DNA of 32,805 bases from Candidatus Nanopelagicales bacterium (GTDB lineage Bacteria; Actinomycetota; Actinomycetes; S36-B12): contig JAPKAV010000015.1 in NCBI GenBank assembly GCA_028825115.1, forward strand, positions 1-32,805. Direction: 5' to 3'. This document shows, piece by piece, positions 1 through 8,296 of the stretch; the first letter of the stretch is position 1, and each line of letters starts with the position of its first letter. Both the position numbers and the translations under genes were made by a program. The notes beneath the pieces are model-generated. The model saw only the letters and a program-made list of their open reading frames with translations. It was not told the DNA's origin and searched no databases.

Positions 1-353
1 ACTTCATTTCCGAACCCGTATTTGAATACATTGTCAAAGCGGTCCGTTTAATCGCAGATCATGGTTGGGCCCTGCTCCCCCAATATCGATTCGATGCACT
101 ATCCGGTCGGTGGAACCATCGCGACGGCGCCGTTGAGCCTCCCCTGCGGCTTTCCATGTTGGACTATAACGAATCTGGTGAACTGACCTACCCCGTTCAC
201 CAAGACATCGCACCTGAGAGCGCCCTAGCCGATTACTTGGACATGGCTCACGAGCTCCTGCACACATTGCCTAAACCGGAACTGCTATCGGGTGACAGCG
301 GGTACAGCAAAGACTTCGACCACCTGCGATGGTTTGACTTACCCGTTACTTAA
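1..353 (+). CDS. C-terminal end of a probable PLP-dependent class V aminotransferase-like protein (partial)
   Basis: An open frame enters the window from the left (first full codon at base 3) and runs 116 codons to a TAA stop. The visible part is soluble, with no membrane segment. It contains HGWALLPQYRF, a WNHRDG turn and a LxYPVHQDIAPESALADYL segment. From memory these resemble the C-terminal extension of an actinobacterial family annotated as class V aminotransferase or cysteine-desulfurase-like, but the PLP lysine and the catalytic domain lie outside the window, so the function is a weak inference. That the region is coding is well supported by continuous sense and normal codon use. The last 8 bases overlap the end of the convergent GH18 gene. 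Confidence 0.55.
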   Translation, partial: FISEPVFEYIVKAVRLIADHGWALLPQYRFDALSGRWNHRDGAVEPPLRLSMLDYNESGELTYPVHQDIAPESALADYLDMAHELLHTLPKPELLSGDSGYSKDFDHLRWFDLPVT

Positions 354-2163
354 TTCGGATCTTGAAGGGTGAGGACACTCCGGCACCAACCCCTAACTTG
401 GGTTTCGCGAAAACGCGAAGTATGTATTTACCTTTCTTAAATCTGGCTTTCTTCTTGATCACAATCCGACCGTTTGCTTTTGTTTTGGCCGCAGTGACTT
501 TTTTCCATTTATCGCCTCTTTTCACCTGCAAAATAACCTTTTGCCCTGCAGCGCCCGGCCGCACAACTGTGGCAACCTTCATCTTTTTCCCACGCTTAAC
601 CTTTTTGGTTTTAGCTCTTGCGGTAACGGTTGCTGACACGGCCATTGGGAACTCAGCCGAAACAACTTCCGGCGTCGTGTCCGTCGCGCGAATCACAATA
701 CGGAAGGTTGAACCCACATCAAGCGCGAACGGAATACCTACAGCGCCGTCCGCACCCGTTACTCCCGATGCAACGTCAACCCAGGTACCAGAATCTGATC
801 GTTGCAAGACCGCCGTTGCGTTAACAATCGGGACATCGTTGTACGAAGCAGAAGTGGTCAAAGCGGCTGGCTGACCGAATACCACTGACGGAGGAGCTTC
901 AACCCTTACTTCAGGGACCACGGGAGCAAGCGACTGCGCATAACTGCGAATTAAGGGCCACTGGTTTGGGTTATCCCCGCCCACTGTCCAGTAGGCGGCG
1001 GCGTTGATCCCAAATTCCCCCACAAGTTGAGTTCTGGCCAAAACGCCCTCAAAGCCTAAAAACCACATGACTTTTTCGGCTGTACAAGATTGTGCGGCAC
1101 CATTGGAGTCTGTCCAATTTACTATTTTGTTGTAACGAAAGAAATATTCCTTGTTGGTGTCATCCCACTGTGCTGCGCCACCTTTCTTGGAAATAAATGC
1201 GGGAATATCGGCTTCGGTCATTGAACCGCGTGCGATGAGTGATTTGTAAGCCGACTTCTCGGCACCGCTACTGGAACTTCGGGGACAAATTCCCGTGAGC
1301 TTGTACGCCCCTCCAGATTTTTTTTCACTCCAGAAACGACCGTATGTAGGGACACCAATTTGGACCTTGACCGGATCTATGACCGACGCGGAGTACTGCA
1401 CCATTGACCGAACCCAGTTATAGGGAGCAATCGGACCAGCAGCTGAGTAACTGTAGTCGTAGGCCATGATCCGAATTCGATCAACAAATGGTGCGATCCC
1501 GATCATGTTATAGACGTAGTAACCGGTGCGGGCGCTGCAGTTTCCACTCATGGAACATGGCGGTGGAATTGTCGCCGCCAATTGTTTACCTTGGGCATGT
1601 AAGGCTGTTCCTAATTCCTGAACGAAAGCGGTCCAGATGGGTTGGGTTGAATCCCAGCTAGAGCTTCCGTCAGAGAAAGCGAATTTTTCATAATCTAAAT
1701 CAATTCCGTCATAGTTATTTGAGATAACGATATTGACGATGTCGGCAACATGGGCGCTCCTATTTGCCGGATCAGCCAGAAATTTGGCCATTGTTTTCGC
1801 TCCCGAAGCATCAGCGATCGACGGGAGTACCGGGATCCCAGCTGCCCGCAGTTGGGCGAGTGCCCACGATGAGTTCGCTGCTGTATTTCCGTAGTTAGCA
1901 TTGAAGTCGACTTTTATGCCACTACCGTTCTTAGTCGCTGAATACCAAAAAGGTGACACGTCAACGAATAGATCGCTATTTGCCGTGGCAGTAATAACCC
2001 CCTGGGGGTTGCTCTGGCTGGACATCCAGTAAGGAATCCAGCCGCTCACAATCCGGCTCGGCGGGCTATCAGCGAACGCCGGGGTGGCCAAACTCAGTGC
2101 GAAAAGAGGGGCAAGGGCAAAAGCGGTGGCACGCCATAAAAAGCGTGAACTTGGGGAAGGCAC
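346..2163 (-). CDS. Secreted glycoside hydrolase family 18 protein with Ig-like and basic C-terminal regions
   Basis: This 605-residue exported protein starts at GTG and opens with a Sec signal peptide (hydrophobic to about residue 30, likely cleavage after AFA). Residues about 35-415 form a GH18 barrel: DGIDLDYE matches the DxxDxDxE catalytic motif with Glu as acid, followed by RIMAYDYSY, IGVPTYGRFW and a late AAYWTVGGD. The family cleaves chitin or other N-acetylglucosamine polymers, including peptidoglycan-like glycans; the substrate is not predictable here. Residues about 420-510 look like an Ig-like beta domain. The last 90 residues are beta-rich and very lysine-rich, which suggests binding to acidic wall polymers. 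The start is uncertain: GGAG lies only 1 base upstream, and a CACAAT box sits 5 bases upstream, so leaderless initiation is possible. Confidence 0.85.
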   Translation of the reverse strand: MPSPSSRFLWRATAFALAPLFALSLATPAFADSPPSRIVSGWIPYWMSSQSNPQGVITATANSDLFVDVSPFWYSATKNGSGIKVDFNANYGNTAANSSWALAQLRAAGIPVLPSIADASGAKTMAKFLADPANRSAHVADIVNIVISNNYDGIDLDYEKFAFSDGSSSWDSTQPIWTAFVQELGTALHAQGKQLAATIPPPCSMSGNCSARTGYYVYNMIGIAPFVDRIRIMAYDYSYSAAGPIAPYNWVRSMVQYSASVIDPVKVQIGVPTYGRFWSEKKSGGAYKLTGICPRSSSSGAEKSAYKSLIARGSMTEADIPAFISKKGGAAQWDDTNKEYFFRYNKIVNWTDSNGAAQSCTAEKVMWFLGFEGVLARTQLVGEFGINAAAYWTVGGDNPNQWPLIRSYAQSLAPVVPEVRVEAPPSVVFGQPAALTTSASYNDVPIVNATAVLQRSDSGTWVDVASGVTGADGAVGIPFALDVGSTFRIVIRATDTTPEVVSAEFPMAVSATVTARAKTKKVKRGKKMKVATVVRPGAAGQKVILQVKRGDKWKKVTAAKTKANGRIVIKKKARFKKGKYILRVFAKPKLGVGAGVSSPFKIRIK

Positions 2164-2219
2164 ACTCCATTGTGCGCCATGACTCCGAATAGATCAAACC
2201 GACTTCTCGCACGGCGTGT

Positions 2220-2861
2220 CTACATCAGCATGCGTGAAACTTCTTGGGCGCTCCGGGCAATGCGGGCGCCGAATTCCGTCTCGGAGAACTCGCGCGAAGC
2301 TATAATTCCAATACTCGCCTCAAGTCCGGTAATCCCCGTTAGTGGCACGGCCAACCCATGACTCCCGCCTTCTAAATTGGTAATCACCCAGGGCGGGTCA
2401 AGTGGTCGGCCAGCCGCAGTTCGAGCGGCCAAGATTGCGCGACCGCCTGCACTCGCTTCCAGTGGCGACCTAGTGCCAATCCGCATCGATACGTGCAGAT
2501 CACTGCGATTGGGTTCCGAGACTAGGGCAACCAGCCCGTCATGTGAATCGGCAATCATCAGATAAGCCGTACAGCTCAGGGCCTCCGCGAGCATTCGAAG
2601 TGCCGGTCCTGAAGCTTCACGTACCAAGGGTTGAATGACGCGGGCCAGTGCTAATAGACCAAGCCCTAGTCGACACTTTCCATCAACTGACCTTCGCAGC
2701 AGCGAATGCGCCTCCAGAGTGACCACGAGCCGGTAGACCACGGTGCGTCCCACACCCAGTTTCTGGCTGAGTTCGGTGACACTTAAGCCTTCCGGGTGTT
2801 CGGCCAACACCTCCAGCACGCTCAATCCTCGATCAAGTGTTTGCGAGGTTTCCTTGGTCAC
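2220..2861 (-). CDS. IclR-family transcriptional regulator
   Basis: This 213-residue protein has an N-terminal winged helix (residues about 8-70) with LSVTELSQKLGVGRTVVYRLV as the recognition region, then an IclR effector domain with SPLEASAGGRAILAA and GLAVPLTGITGLEASIGI. IclR proteins bind DNA as dimers and sense small carboxylates or aromatics; the ligand and target are unknown here. It is shorter than the usual 250 or so residues, because the middle of the effector domain is compact. The GTG start has TAGGTT 5 bases upstream, close to the leaderless promoter pattern of this window. It lies between the HdeD gene terminator and the GH18 gene, 56 bp from the latter, so it may control or be co-transcribed with the hydrolase (inference). 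Confidence 0.88.
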   Translation of the reverse strand: MTKETSQTLDRGLSVLEVLAEHPEGLSVTELSQKLGVGRTVVYRLVVTLEAHSLLRRSVDGKCRLGLGLLALARVIQPLVREASGPALRMLAEALSCTAYLMIADSHDGLVALVSEPNRSDLHVSMRIGTRSPLEASAGGRAILAARTAAGRPLDPPWVITNLEGGSHGLAVPLTGITGLEASIGIIASREFSETEFGARIARSAQEVSRMLM

Positions 2862-2889
2862 ACCTCAACCTAACCATTGCCTGCGAGAA

Positions 2890-2927
2890 AAACAAAGTGC
2901 CCCTCAATGAAGAGGGGCACTTTGTTT
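2890..2927 (-). terminator. Rho-independent terminator after the HdeD-like gene
   Basis: A perfect 16-bp inverted repeat (AAACAAAGTGCCCCTC at 2890-2905 with its complement at 2912-2927) has a 6-nt loop. Read on the minus strand, the G/C core is followed by a T-rich run ending in TTTGTTTTT, as an intrinsic terminator needs. It begins about 10 bp past the HdeD stop and lies before the iclR promoter, so it separates the two transcripts. Confidence 0.9.
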
Positions 2928-2937
2928 CTCAAATTTA

Positions 2938-3516
2938 TTAGGCGACCAAATCCTTGATCCTATTGCGAACAACCAATGAAGCAATGATTTCGTAGATGCC
3001 GATCATGATTAGCCAAATACCCACTACCCAGGCGAGGGTAGTCAAAGACAGAGCTGGCTGAACCAGAATTACGACGCCACCGACGAGCATGATAATTCCG
3101 AAGAAGATATTCCAACCGCGACCTTCTTTGGAGTCAAAACCCATGAACAAGCTGGCGAATCCACGGAAGAGGAAGGCAATACCGACGAAAATACCGAGCA
3201 GATTGACAGCATTATCTGCCGCACTGCGGATTGCAAAGATACCCAAAATCACTGAAAGCACACCGGTGATCAGCAGAAGCGCACGGGTTCCCCCGGTGAG
3301 ACCTGACGCGAATGACCGAACAATTTCAAAAATACCTGAGATGATCAGGTAGATCGCAAAAAGTACAGCGACGACTATGACTGTTTTATCCGGCCACGAG
3401 ATGACGATTATTCCCACCACGAGACTGATAACTCCACCGAAAAGTAGTAGCCACCAGATGCGGCCGATGGATGCCAACATGCTTTCTTCGGCGTCCATTT
3501 CTAGTTGGGATGACAT
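2938..3516 (-). CDS. HdeD/DUF308-family membrane protein
   Basis: This 192-residue protein has about six hydrophobic helices in three hairpins, each pair linked by a short polar loop, as in the HdeD/DUF308 family of inner-membrane proteins first linked to acid resistance in E. coli. The sequence shows repeated GI(F/I)xI and VGIxxLxxG patterns and no catalytic motif. The actinobacterial role is unknown. The start is firm: ATG with GGAGGT 6 nt upstream, one of the best ribosome binding sites in the window. It is a single-gene transcript ending at the terminator at 2890-2927. The first 20 residues are acidic and cytoplasmic. Confidence 0.85.
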   Translation of the reverse strand: MSSQLEMDAEESMLASIGRIWWLLLFGGVISLVVGIIVISWPDKTVIVVAVLFAIYLIISGIFEIVRSFASGLTGGTRALLLITGVLSVILGIFAIRSAADNAVNLLGIFVGIAFLFRGFASLFMGFDSKEGRGWNIFFGIIMLVGGVVILVQPALSLTTLAWVVGIWLIMIGIYEIIASLVVRNRIKDLVA

Positions 3517-3621
3517 TTATTACCTCCATATAGTACGTCTTGGGGTGGGCTATTTGTAACAAATGTTAGATTACTGCACGCGACTATTAAAATCGGAAAT
3601 TGCCGTTTGGACACGCCCACA

Positions 3622-4365
3622 TTAGTGAACTCTTTTGAGAAAGCCCTGAGTTTCAGCACGCAGCGGGCGCTCAAAAACTTCAGCGGCCGTTCCACTTTCC
3701 CACACAACACCCTCGTGCAGGAAGCACACCTGGTCGGCGATCTCCTTGGCAAAGGACATCTCATGGGTCGCCATCACGATTGTTAATCCACCAGCGCGAA
3801 GTTCGCGTACAGAGTCAAGAACTTCGCCGACCAGCATCGGATCCAAAGCAGATGTGATCTCGTCAAACAGCAGAATCTCGGGTTCCATCGCGAGTGCTCT
3901 AACAATTGCCACCCGTTGGGCTTGACCTCCGGAAAGTCGATCGGGGTAGTCGAGTGCCTTGGATTCTAACCCAAATCGCGTGAGTAGCTCCATGGCCGCG
4001 ACTTTGGAGTCTTTCTGGGACTTCTTCAGAACTCGGATTGGACCAAGCGTGATGTTGTCGAGTACTTTCATGTGCGGAAAAAGATTGTAGGACTGAAAGA
4101 CAATTTCAATTCGACGACGAATCGCATCAAGATCGACGTTAAATGCCGTGACATCAAGATCCCCATTAACCATGATGCTTCCGGCATCAACGGTTTCCAA
4201 TGCATTGATGCATCGGAGCAGTGTTGATTTTCCCGAACCGGACGCCCCAATCAACGCTGTTGCCGAATGTTGCGCCACGGCCAGTGAGGTCCCCCGTAGT
4301 ACCGGATACCCATCAAAAGCTTTCCATATCCCATCAACGCAAATATATGAATCTTGCTTGCTCAC
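3622..4365 (-). CDS. Amino acid ABC transporter ATP-binding protein (GlnQ type)
   Basis: This 247-residue cytoplasmic ATPase powers a polar amino acid importer. In order it shows Walker A GASGSGKST, a Q-loop FQSYNLFPH, the signature LSGGQAQRVAIVRAL, Walker B ILLFDEITSALDP and the H-loop MATHE. These are diagnostic of the PAAT (His/Glu/Gln) class. The GTG start overlaps the restored permease stop as GTGA, so translation is probably coupled. It is the third gene of the binding protein, permease, ATPase operon. The substrate cannot be read from the sequence; glutamate, glutamine or a similar polar amino acid is most likely. Confidence 0.92.
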   Translation of the reverse strand: MSKQDSYICVDGIWKAFDGYPVLRGTSLAVAQHSATALIGASGSGKSTLLRCINALETVDAGSIMVNGDLDVTAFNVDLDAIRRRIEIVFQSYNLFPHMKVLDNITLGPIRVLKKSQKDSKVAAMELLTRFGLESKALDYPDRLSGGQAQRVAIVRALAMEPEILLFDEITSALDPMLVGEVLDSVRELRAGGLTIVMATHEMSFAKEIADQVCFLHEGVVWESGTAAEVFERPLRAETQGFLKRVH

Positions 4366-5260
4366 GCGACACCCCCTGCTCGCTTTTTGCGGTCCGAACG
4401 GGCCTGCATCGCATCGGCAAAATGAGTCATAGAAATAGTCAGTGCAATAAAAATTAGGGCCGCACCCACATTAGGGGTGTAATTAAAGTTTGAAGACGTG
4501 TCAATTTGGGCTCGGCGTAGCACCTCGATTGGTCCCAGAACTGCAACGAGGGCCGTGTTTTTTTTAGTGAGATGAAGTCGTTGAGAAGTGGTGGTGTCAC
4601 GTTGCGCACTGCCTGTGGCAGCACTACAAAGCGATTACTTTGCAATGAAGAAAGCCCCAAGGACCGTGCGGCCATTGTTTGGCTGGGATGCACCGAACCA
4701 ATTCCAGCACGAAAGACTTCTGCCACGTAGGCCCCGTAGGACAGTACGAGGGTGGCCGTTCCCCAAAAAATCGCGTCGCTGGGAACGCCGGTGAGCTGCA
4801 GTGCGGGCATCCCAAAGCCCAAAAGAAAAGCCAAAATAGTGGGAACTCCACGAAAAATATCAACGTAGAGAGTTGCCAGGACACGAATTGGCAAAAAGAT
4901 GGGTGACTTGAGAGTGCGGGCGAGAGCAATCAATAAGCCCATGATCAAAATTAGTGGTTCGGCGATTAAGAAAATCCGAACGTTCAGCCAGAAGGCCTGC
5001 AAAAGTCCCGGAAAGGACTCGGAAAATTGATCACGATTAAAAAACGTTTCTGCAACTGTGCCCCAACCAGAACTGCGACCCACCAGGAGGACAACTAAGG
5101 CCACAAATACAAGTAGACTGGCGATGCCAATGAATGCATCCTGTCGAGCTTCTTTTTGCGAACGAGCCTGGCGCAGGGGATCTACATAGACCGTTTCTGC
5201 GTCAGGGGCCGGATTGTCCACGTGATAATCGTAACTAAAGTTACTTGGACTAATCCCCAA
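4362..5260 (-). CDS. Amino acid ABC transporter permease, reading frame broken at an A8 run
   Basis: This is an inner-membrane permease of the HisM/GlnP type. Residues about 1-45 are cytoplasmic, followed by membrane helices and the EAA loop (YVDIFRGVPT, then AARSLGLSSLQSNRFVVLPQAVR), which contacts the ATPase. The continuous frame from TTG 5260 stops at 4454 after a non-family tail of about 35 residues. Shifting frame at the A8 run (minus-strand view of 4558-4565) restores the family C-terminus: TALVAVLGPIEVLRRAQ, then a last membrane helix and a basic end. The restored frame stops at 4362 in a GTGA overlap with the ATPase start, which strongly supports it as the true frame (about 299 residues with one added base). 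The cause may be sequence error, slippage or mutation. Confidence 0.85.
4558..4565 (-). other. A8 homopolymer at the permease frameshift point
   Basis: Eight A residues on the coding strand follow CT within the FISL-KK codons of the permease. Nine A residues would give ISLKKNTALV, the expected family sequence. Eight shift the frame to a premature end. Long A runs are known sites of polymerase slippage, -1 ribosomal frameshifting and homopolymer sequencing errors. Confidence 0.8.
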
Positions 5261-5264
5261 TTCC

Positions 5265-6173
5265 TTATTCCTGGAAGTACGGTGCCGAAGTCCCAGCTAA
5301 CCACGCATCTTGGATCTCCTCAAGTTCGCCGGAGTCCTTAAGAGTTGTGAGTGCCTTGTTCACGCAGTTGACAAGTGGGTTACCTTCTTGGAACAGCAAA
5401 CCAAATTCCTCGCCACCGGCTACTGCTTGAAACTGACCGACAATTTTGCTGTTATCAAATTCCGCGGCGGTTACGTAGTAGGCGGTGGGGAGATCAACAA
5501 CAATTCCGTCAATCTGTCCGTTTTTCAATGCACTCTTAGCGTCATTGGTGTCGTTGAAAACGTAGGTCTCATCGGTAGGTTGAACAACCTCGGTAACAAA
5601 GGAAAGGCTGGTGGTTCCCACCTGAGCACCCAACTTTGCCTCTTTTAGTTCCGTGATAGAGGTTGCACTGGCAATCGGCGAGTCGTTGAGTGCAACTACC
5701 GCCTGATTCACCGTGTAGTAGCCATCAGAGAAATCGACAACTTCCGCACGCTCTGGTGTGATCGAGATTTGGTTTATGTCGAAGTCGAAGTTCTTGGCAC
5801 CTGGGGCATAGGAAGTATTGAACGGGACTACTTCCCACTTCACGTCCGTTGGTGCGAAGCCCAGTTGAGAACCCACAGCGTATGCAATTGCTGATTCAAA
5901 ACCTTCACCATTTGTGGGGTCATCATCAGAGAAATACGGAGGATATGCGGGAGTGTCAGTCCCAACTGTCAGCATTCCCGGATTAATAGTTGTGAGATTT
6001 TCATAAGCGCACTCATCTGTGGCTGCACTTTCAGAAGCGCTTTCTTCCGCGGAAACTTCAGCCGTGGTCGTTTCTGCTGCGGTGTCGTCGCTGCCCGAAG
6101 AGCAAGCTGACAATAAAATTCCCGCAACGGCTAGTGAGGCCACTGCGCTAATACGAACTGATTTTCTCTGCAA
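5265..6173 (-). CDS. Amino acid ABC transporter substrate-binding lipoprotein (family 3)
   Basis: This 302-residue lipoprotein is anchored outside the membrane by Cys in the lipobox LLSAC (about residues 20-24), followed by a Ser/Glu/Thr-rich linker to about residue 50. The mature domain has the family 3 layout: TVGTDTPAYPPYF, GFESAIAYAVGSQLG, NQISITPERAEVVDFS, and LGAQVGTTS before the second-lobe DAKSALKNGQIDGIVVDLPTAYY. It captures a polar amino acid for the permease and ATPase downstream. The start is TTG, because an in-frame TAG lies directly upstream and no ATG or GTG is available. The gap to the permease start is only 4 bp. Confidence 0.93.
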   Translation of the reverse strand: MQRKSVRISAVASLAVAGILLSACSSGSDDTAAETTTAEVSAEESASESAATDECAYENLTTINPGMLTVGTDTPAYPPYFSDDDPTNGEGFESAIAYAVGSQLGFAPTDVKWEVVPFNTSYAPGAKNFDFDINQISITPERAEVVDFSDGYYTVNQAVVALNDSPIASATSITELKEAKLGAQVGTTSLSFVTEVVQPTDETYVFNDTNDAKSALKNGQIDGIVVDLPTAYYVTAAEFDNSKIVGQFQAVAGGEEFGLLFQEGNPLVNCVNKALTTLKDSGELEEIQDAWLAGTSAPYFQE

Positions 6174-6273
6174 CTATGTTCAATCCCATCAATGAATTAG
6201 TTTGTGAAGCCACGCAAGGGAGCGCCGTAGAAGTCTTCCACTCGGGGTGCATGGGCTATTCGCAGCCCCTGTA

Positions 6274-6546
6274 TTAGTTATCCTTAGAGAGTGCCTTGTG
6301 GATTTTCTCACACTCCGGGCAAATGGGGAATTTGGATGGATCACGATTTGGTGACCATTTCTTGCCACACAAGGCGGTAACCGCTGACCCGGTAACGGCA
6401 CTTTCCACGATTTTGCTTTTCTCAACGTAATGGGCAAATTTTTCGTGGTCTCCGTCGTCGAAGCCTGATGTTCTTTCCTCAGTGAGGACACTGCCAAGCT
6501 CCTCGAGATCGGGCGCCGCGAGTGGAGTATCTAGTGGTGTGCTCAT
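6274..6546 (-). CDS. DUF3039-family small protein
   Basis: This 90-residue protein carries the DUF3039 pattern: DDGDHEKFAHYV, KIVESAVTGSAVTALCGKKW, PNRDPSKFPICPECEKIH. The single Cys in LCGKKW plus the CPEC pair resemble a small zinc-ribbon site. The family is actinobacterial and has no established function. A longer frame begins at GTG 6552, but ATG 6546 is preferred because TAGAGT lies exactly 6 nt upstream, matching the leaderless pattern. The gene is divergent from the thioredoxin-like gene and about 100 bp upstream of the ABC operon on the same strand. Confidence 0.88.
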   Translation of the reverse strand: MSTPLDTPLAAPDLEELGSVLTEERTSGFDDGDHEKFAHYVEKSKIVESAVTGSAVTALCGKKWSPNRDPSKFPICPECEKIHKALSKDN

Positions 6547-6552
6547 GGACAC

Positions 6553-6558
6553 ACTCTA
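6553..6558 (-). promoter_or_regulatory. Leaderless -10 box for the DUF3039 gene
   Basis: TAGAGT on the minus strand, a 6-nt spacer, then ATG at 6546. This is the shared TAnnnT-N6-start arrangement. Confidence 0.65.
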
Positions 6559-6617
6559 CTTTCTCCGGAGGGAGCACGAACATGCGTCAAGAATTTGAAA
6601 TTTCTTCCGATACCCCC

Positions 6618-6623
6618 TAGGGT
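6618..6623 (+). promoter_or_regulatory. Leaderless -10 box for the thioredoxin-like gene
   Basis: TAGGGT, a 6-nt spacer (ATTTTC), then ATG at 6630. No other ribosome binding site is present. Confidence 0.65.
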
Positions 6624-6629
6624 ATTTTC

Positions 6630-7007
6630 ATGGCAACTGTAGAATTATCTGAATCTAGTTTCGCAGACACGATCAAGCAAAGCCCAATAATCTTCGTAGA
6701 CTTCTGGGCCCAATGGTGCGGACCATGTCGCAATTTCGCACCAGTATACGAACAGGCTGCTCTGGCCAACACTGACATTGTATTCGCCAAAGTTGACACC
6801 GAGGCCGAACAAGGGTTGGCAGCAAGCTTCCAAATTTCGTCCATTCCGACTCTCATGGCAATCCGTGACGGCGTAGTGCTGTATTCACAGGCTGGCGCCC
6901 TACCCCAAGAGGGGCTGAACGAATTAATTTCAGCTGTCCGTGATGTTGATATGGAACAGGTACGCACGGAGATTGCCAAGGCAAGTGACGAAGCTACCCA
7001 GGACTAA
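6630..7007 (+). CDS. Thioredoxin-family protein
   Basis: This 125-residue cytoplasmic protein has a thioredoxin fold over residues 1-105. It shows FVDFWAQWCGPCRNF with the redox CGPC pair at about residues 30-33, then VDTEAEQGLAASFQISSIPTL with the conserved cis-Pro. It should reduce or exchange disulfides using thioredoxin reductase or a related electron source. The C-terminal 20 residues are charged and extend slightly beyond a minimal thioredoxin. It stands alone, divergent from DUF3039, and both genes appear to be leaderless transcripts. Confidence 0.93.
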   Translation: MATVELSESSFADTIKQSPIIFVDFWAQWCGPCRNFAPVYEQAALANTDIVFAKVDTEAEQGLAASFQISSIPTLMAIRDGVVLYSQAGALPQEGLNELISAVRDVDMEQVRTEIAKASDEATQD

Positions 7008-7243
7008 ATGTCAAAATAGGGGTTCTTTGCCCGCCCCCCCCCTCCGGCAACTTTCACCACGCCCCATATGTGAATAAAAAATCGCCACAGGAGTCGGTTT
7101 CCCCAATTGAATCACTCAAGGGGCCCACGACTTGACAATGGTCTAGGAACAGGCGTGGTAGCTAAAAAGGAATTTGTGGGCGAGGTGATCTTCCGAACAA
7201 GCCTTCAGAATCCACCAATCTCCAGCTCGCTAAACGCTACTCC

Positions 7244-7249
7244 TAGACT
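7244..7249 (+). promoter_or_regulatory. Leaderless -10 box for ornithine carbamoyltransferase
   Basis: TAGACT, a 6-nt spacer (TGCGAA), then ATG at 7256. A TTGACA hexamer at 7132-7137 lies too far upstream to be its -35 element. Confidence 0.7.
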
Positions 7250-7255
7250 TGCGAA

Positions 7256-8284
7256 ATGACTGCCGCACTCACCCGTGAACACGTACGCTCCCTAGGCCTC
7301 ACCGATCGAGACTTTCTGCGCGAACTAGATTTCACCGCAGCTCAACTGAATTCTGTTCTCGACTTAGCTGTCCGGCTCAAGCAGCTTCGCAAAGAACACA
7401 ACGAGCCAGAACTGCTCTTGCACAAGAATCTTGCCGCTATTTTTGAAAAAACTTCAACCCGCACCAGAATCTCTTTCAGCGTCGCCATGAACGATCAAGG
7501 CGGAAACACTACTTTTCTGGATGGGTCATCAAGCCAAATTGGTCATAAGGAATCCCCCGCTGACACTGCGCGAGTACTCAGCCGGATTTTCGATGCAATT
7601 GAATTCCGCGGTAGCGACCAGGCTGTGGTCGAGGAGCTTGCCCAGTATTCACATGTTCCGGTGTACAACGGGCTCACAGATAAATGGCACCCCACCCAAA
7701 TGCTGGCCGACTTCCTCACTATGCGTGAGCACCAAGATGACCCTGGTGAGCAGATTTCATACTGTTACCTCGGTGATGCGCGCAATAACATGGGCAATTC
7801 TCTCTTAATCATGGGAGCGATCATGGGCTCGGACACCAGAATCGTGGCCCCAAAAGCGCTGTGGCCAGAGCAATCAGTGATTGACCAAGCTCATGAGCGA
7901 GCCCAACACAGTGGCGCGCAACTCACAATCACCGAAGACCTCGCACAAGGGGTAGCCGGTGCAGAGTTCGTGCACACAGATGTCTGGGTATCTATGGGGG
8001 AACCTAAGGAAGTCTGGCAAGAGCGAGTGGAACTCCTCAAGCCTTACCAAGTGAATCAGGCGGTACTTGATTTGGCAGGCCCACGCTCAAAGGCAATGCA
8101 CTGTTTGCCGGCTTACCATGACTCAAAGACGGTGGTTGGCGCCCAGATCGCACAAGAGCTCAATCTTCACGGTGGCGTCGAAATCACGCAGGATGTTTTT
8201 GAGTCACCTGCCAATATTTCATTTGATCAAGCTGAAAACCGGATGCACACAATCAAATCAATCTTGGTCGCAACCCTCGCCTAA
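7256..8284 (+). CDS. argF: Ornithine carbamoyltransferase
   Basis: This 342-residue cytosolic enzyme joins carbamoyl phosphate and ornithine to make citrulline (arginine pathway), or works in reverse in the arginine deiminase pathway. STRTR (carbamoyl phosphate binding), [40 protein letters not shown] and HCLPAYHD are all present and intact, with the family ending [15 protein letters not shown]. The length and the SMGEP and GHKES segments resemble the longer E. coli ArgF/ArcB branch more than the roughly 310-residue forms common in actinobacterial arg operons. No other arg or arc gene is adjacent, so an anabolic or catabolic role cannot be decided. It is convergent with pckG, with 12 bp between the stops. 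Confidence 0.95.
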   Translation: MTAALTREHVRSLGLTDRDFLRELDFTAAQLNSVLDLAVRLKQLRKEHNEPELLLHKNLAAIFEKTSTRTRISFSVAMNDQGGNTTFLDGSSSQIGHKESPADTARVLSRIFDAIEFRGSDQAVVEELAQYSHVPVYNGLTDKWHPTQMLADFLTMREHQDDPGEQISYCYLGDARNNMGNSLLIMGAIMGSDTRIVAPKALWPEQSVIDQAHERAQHSGAQLTITEDLAQGVAGAEFVHTDVWVSMGEPKEVWQERVELLKPYQVNQAVLDLAGPRSKAMHCLPAYHDSKTVVGAQIAQELNLHGGVEITQDVFESPANISFDQAENRMHTIKSILVATLA

Positions 8285-8296
8285 GCGCATAAGCTC

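Noticed and set aside
7034-7042. C9 run after the thioredoxin-like gene
   Set aside because: It is noncoding and has no paired sequence; it may be a sequencing-sensitive tract but gives no feature.
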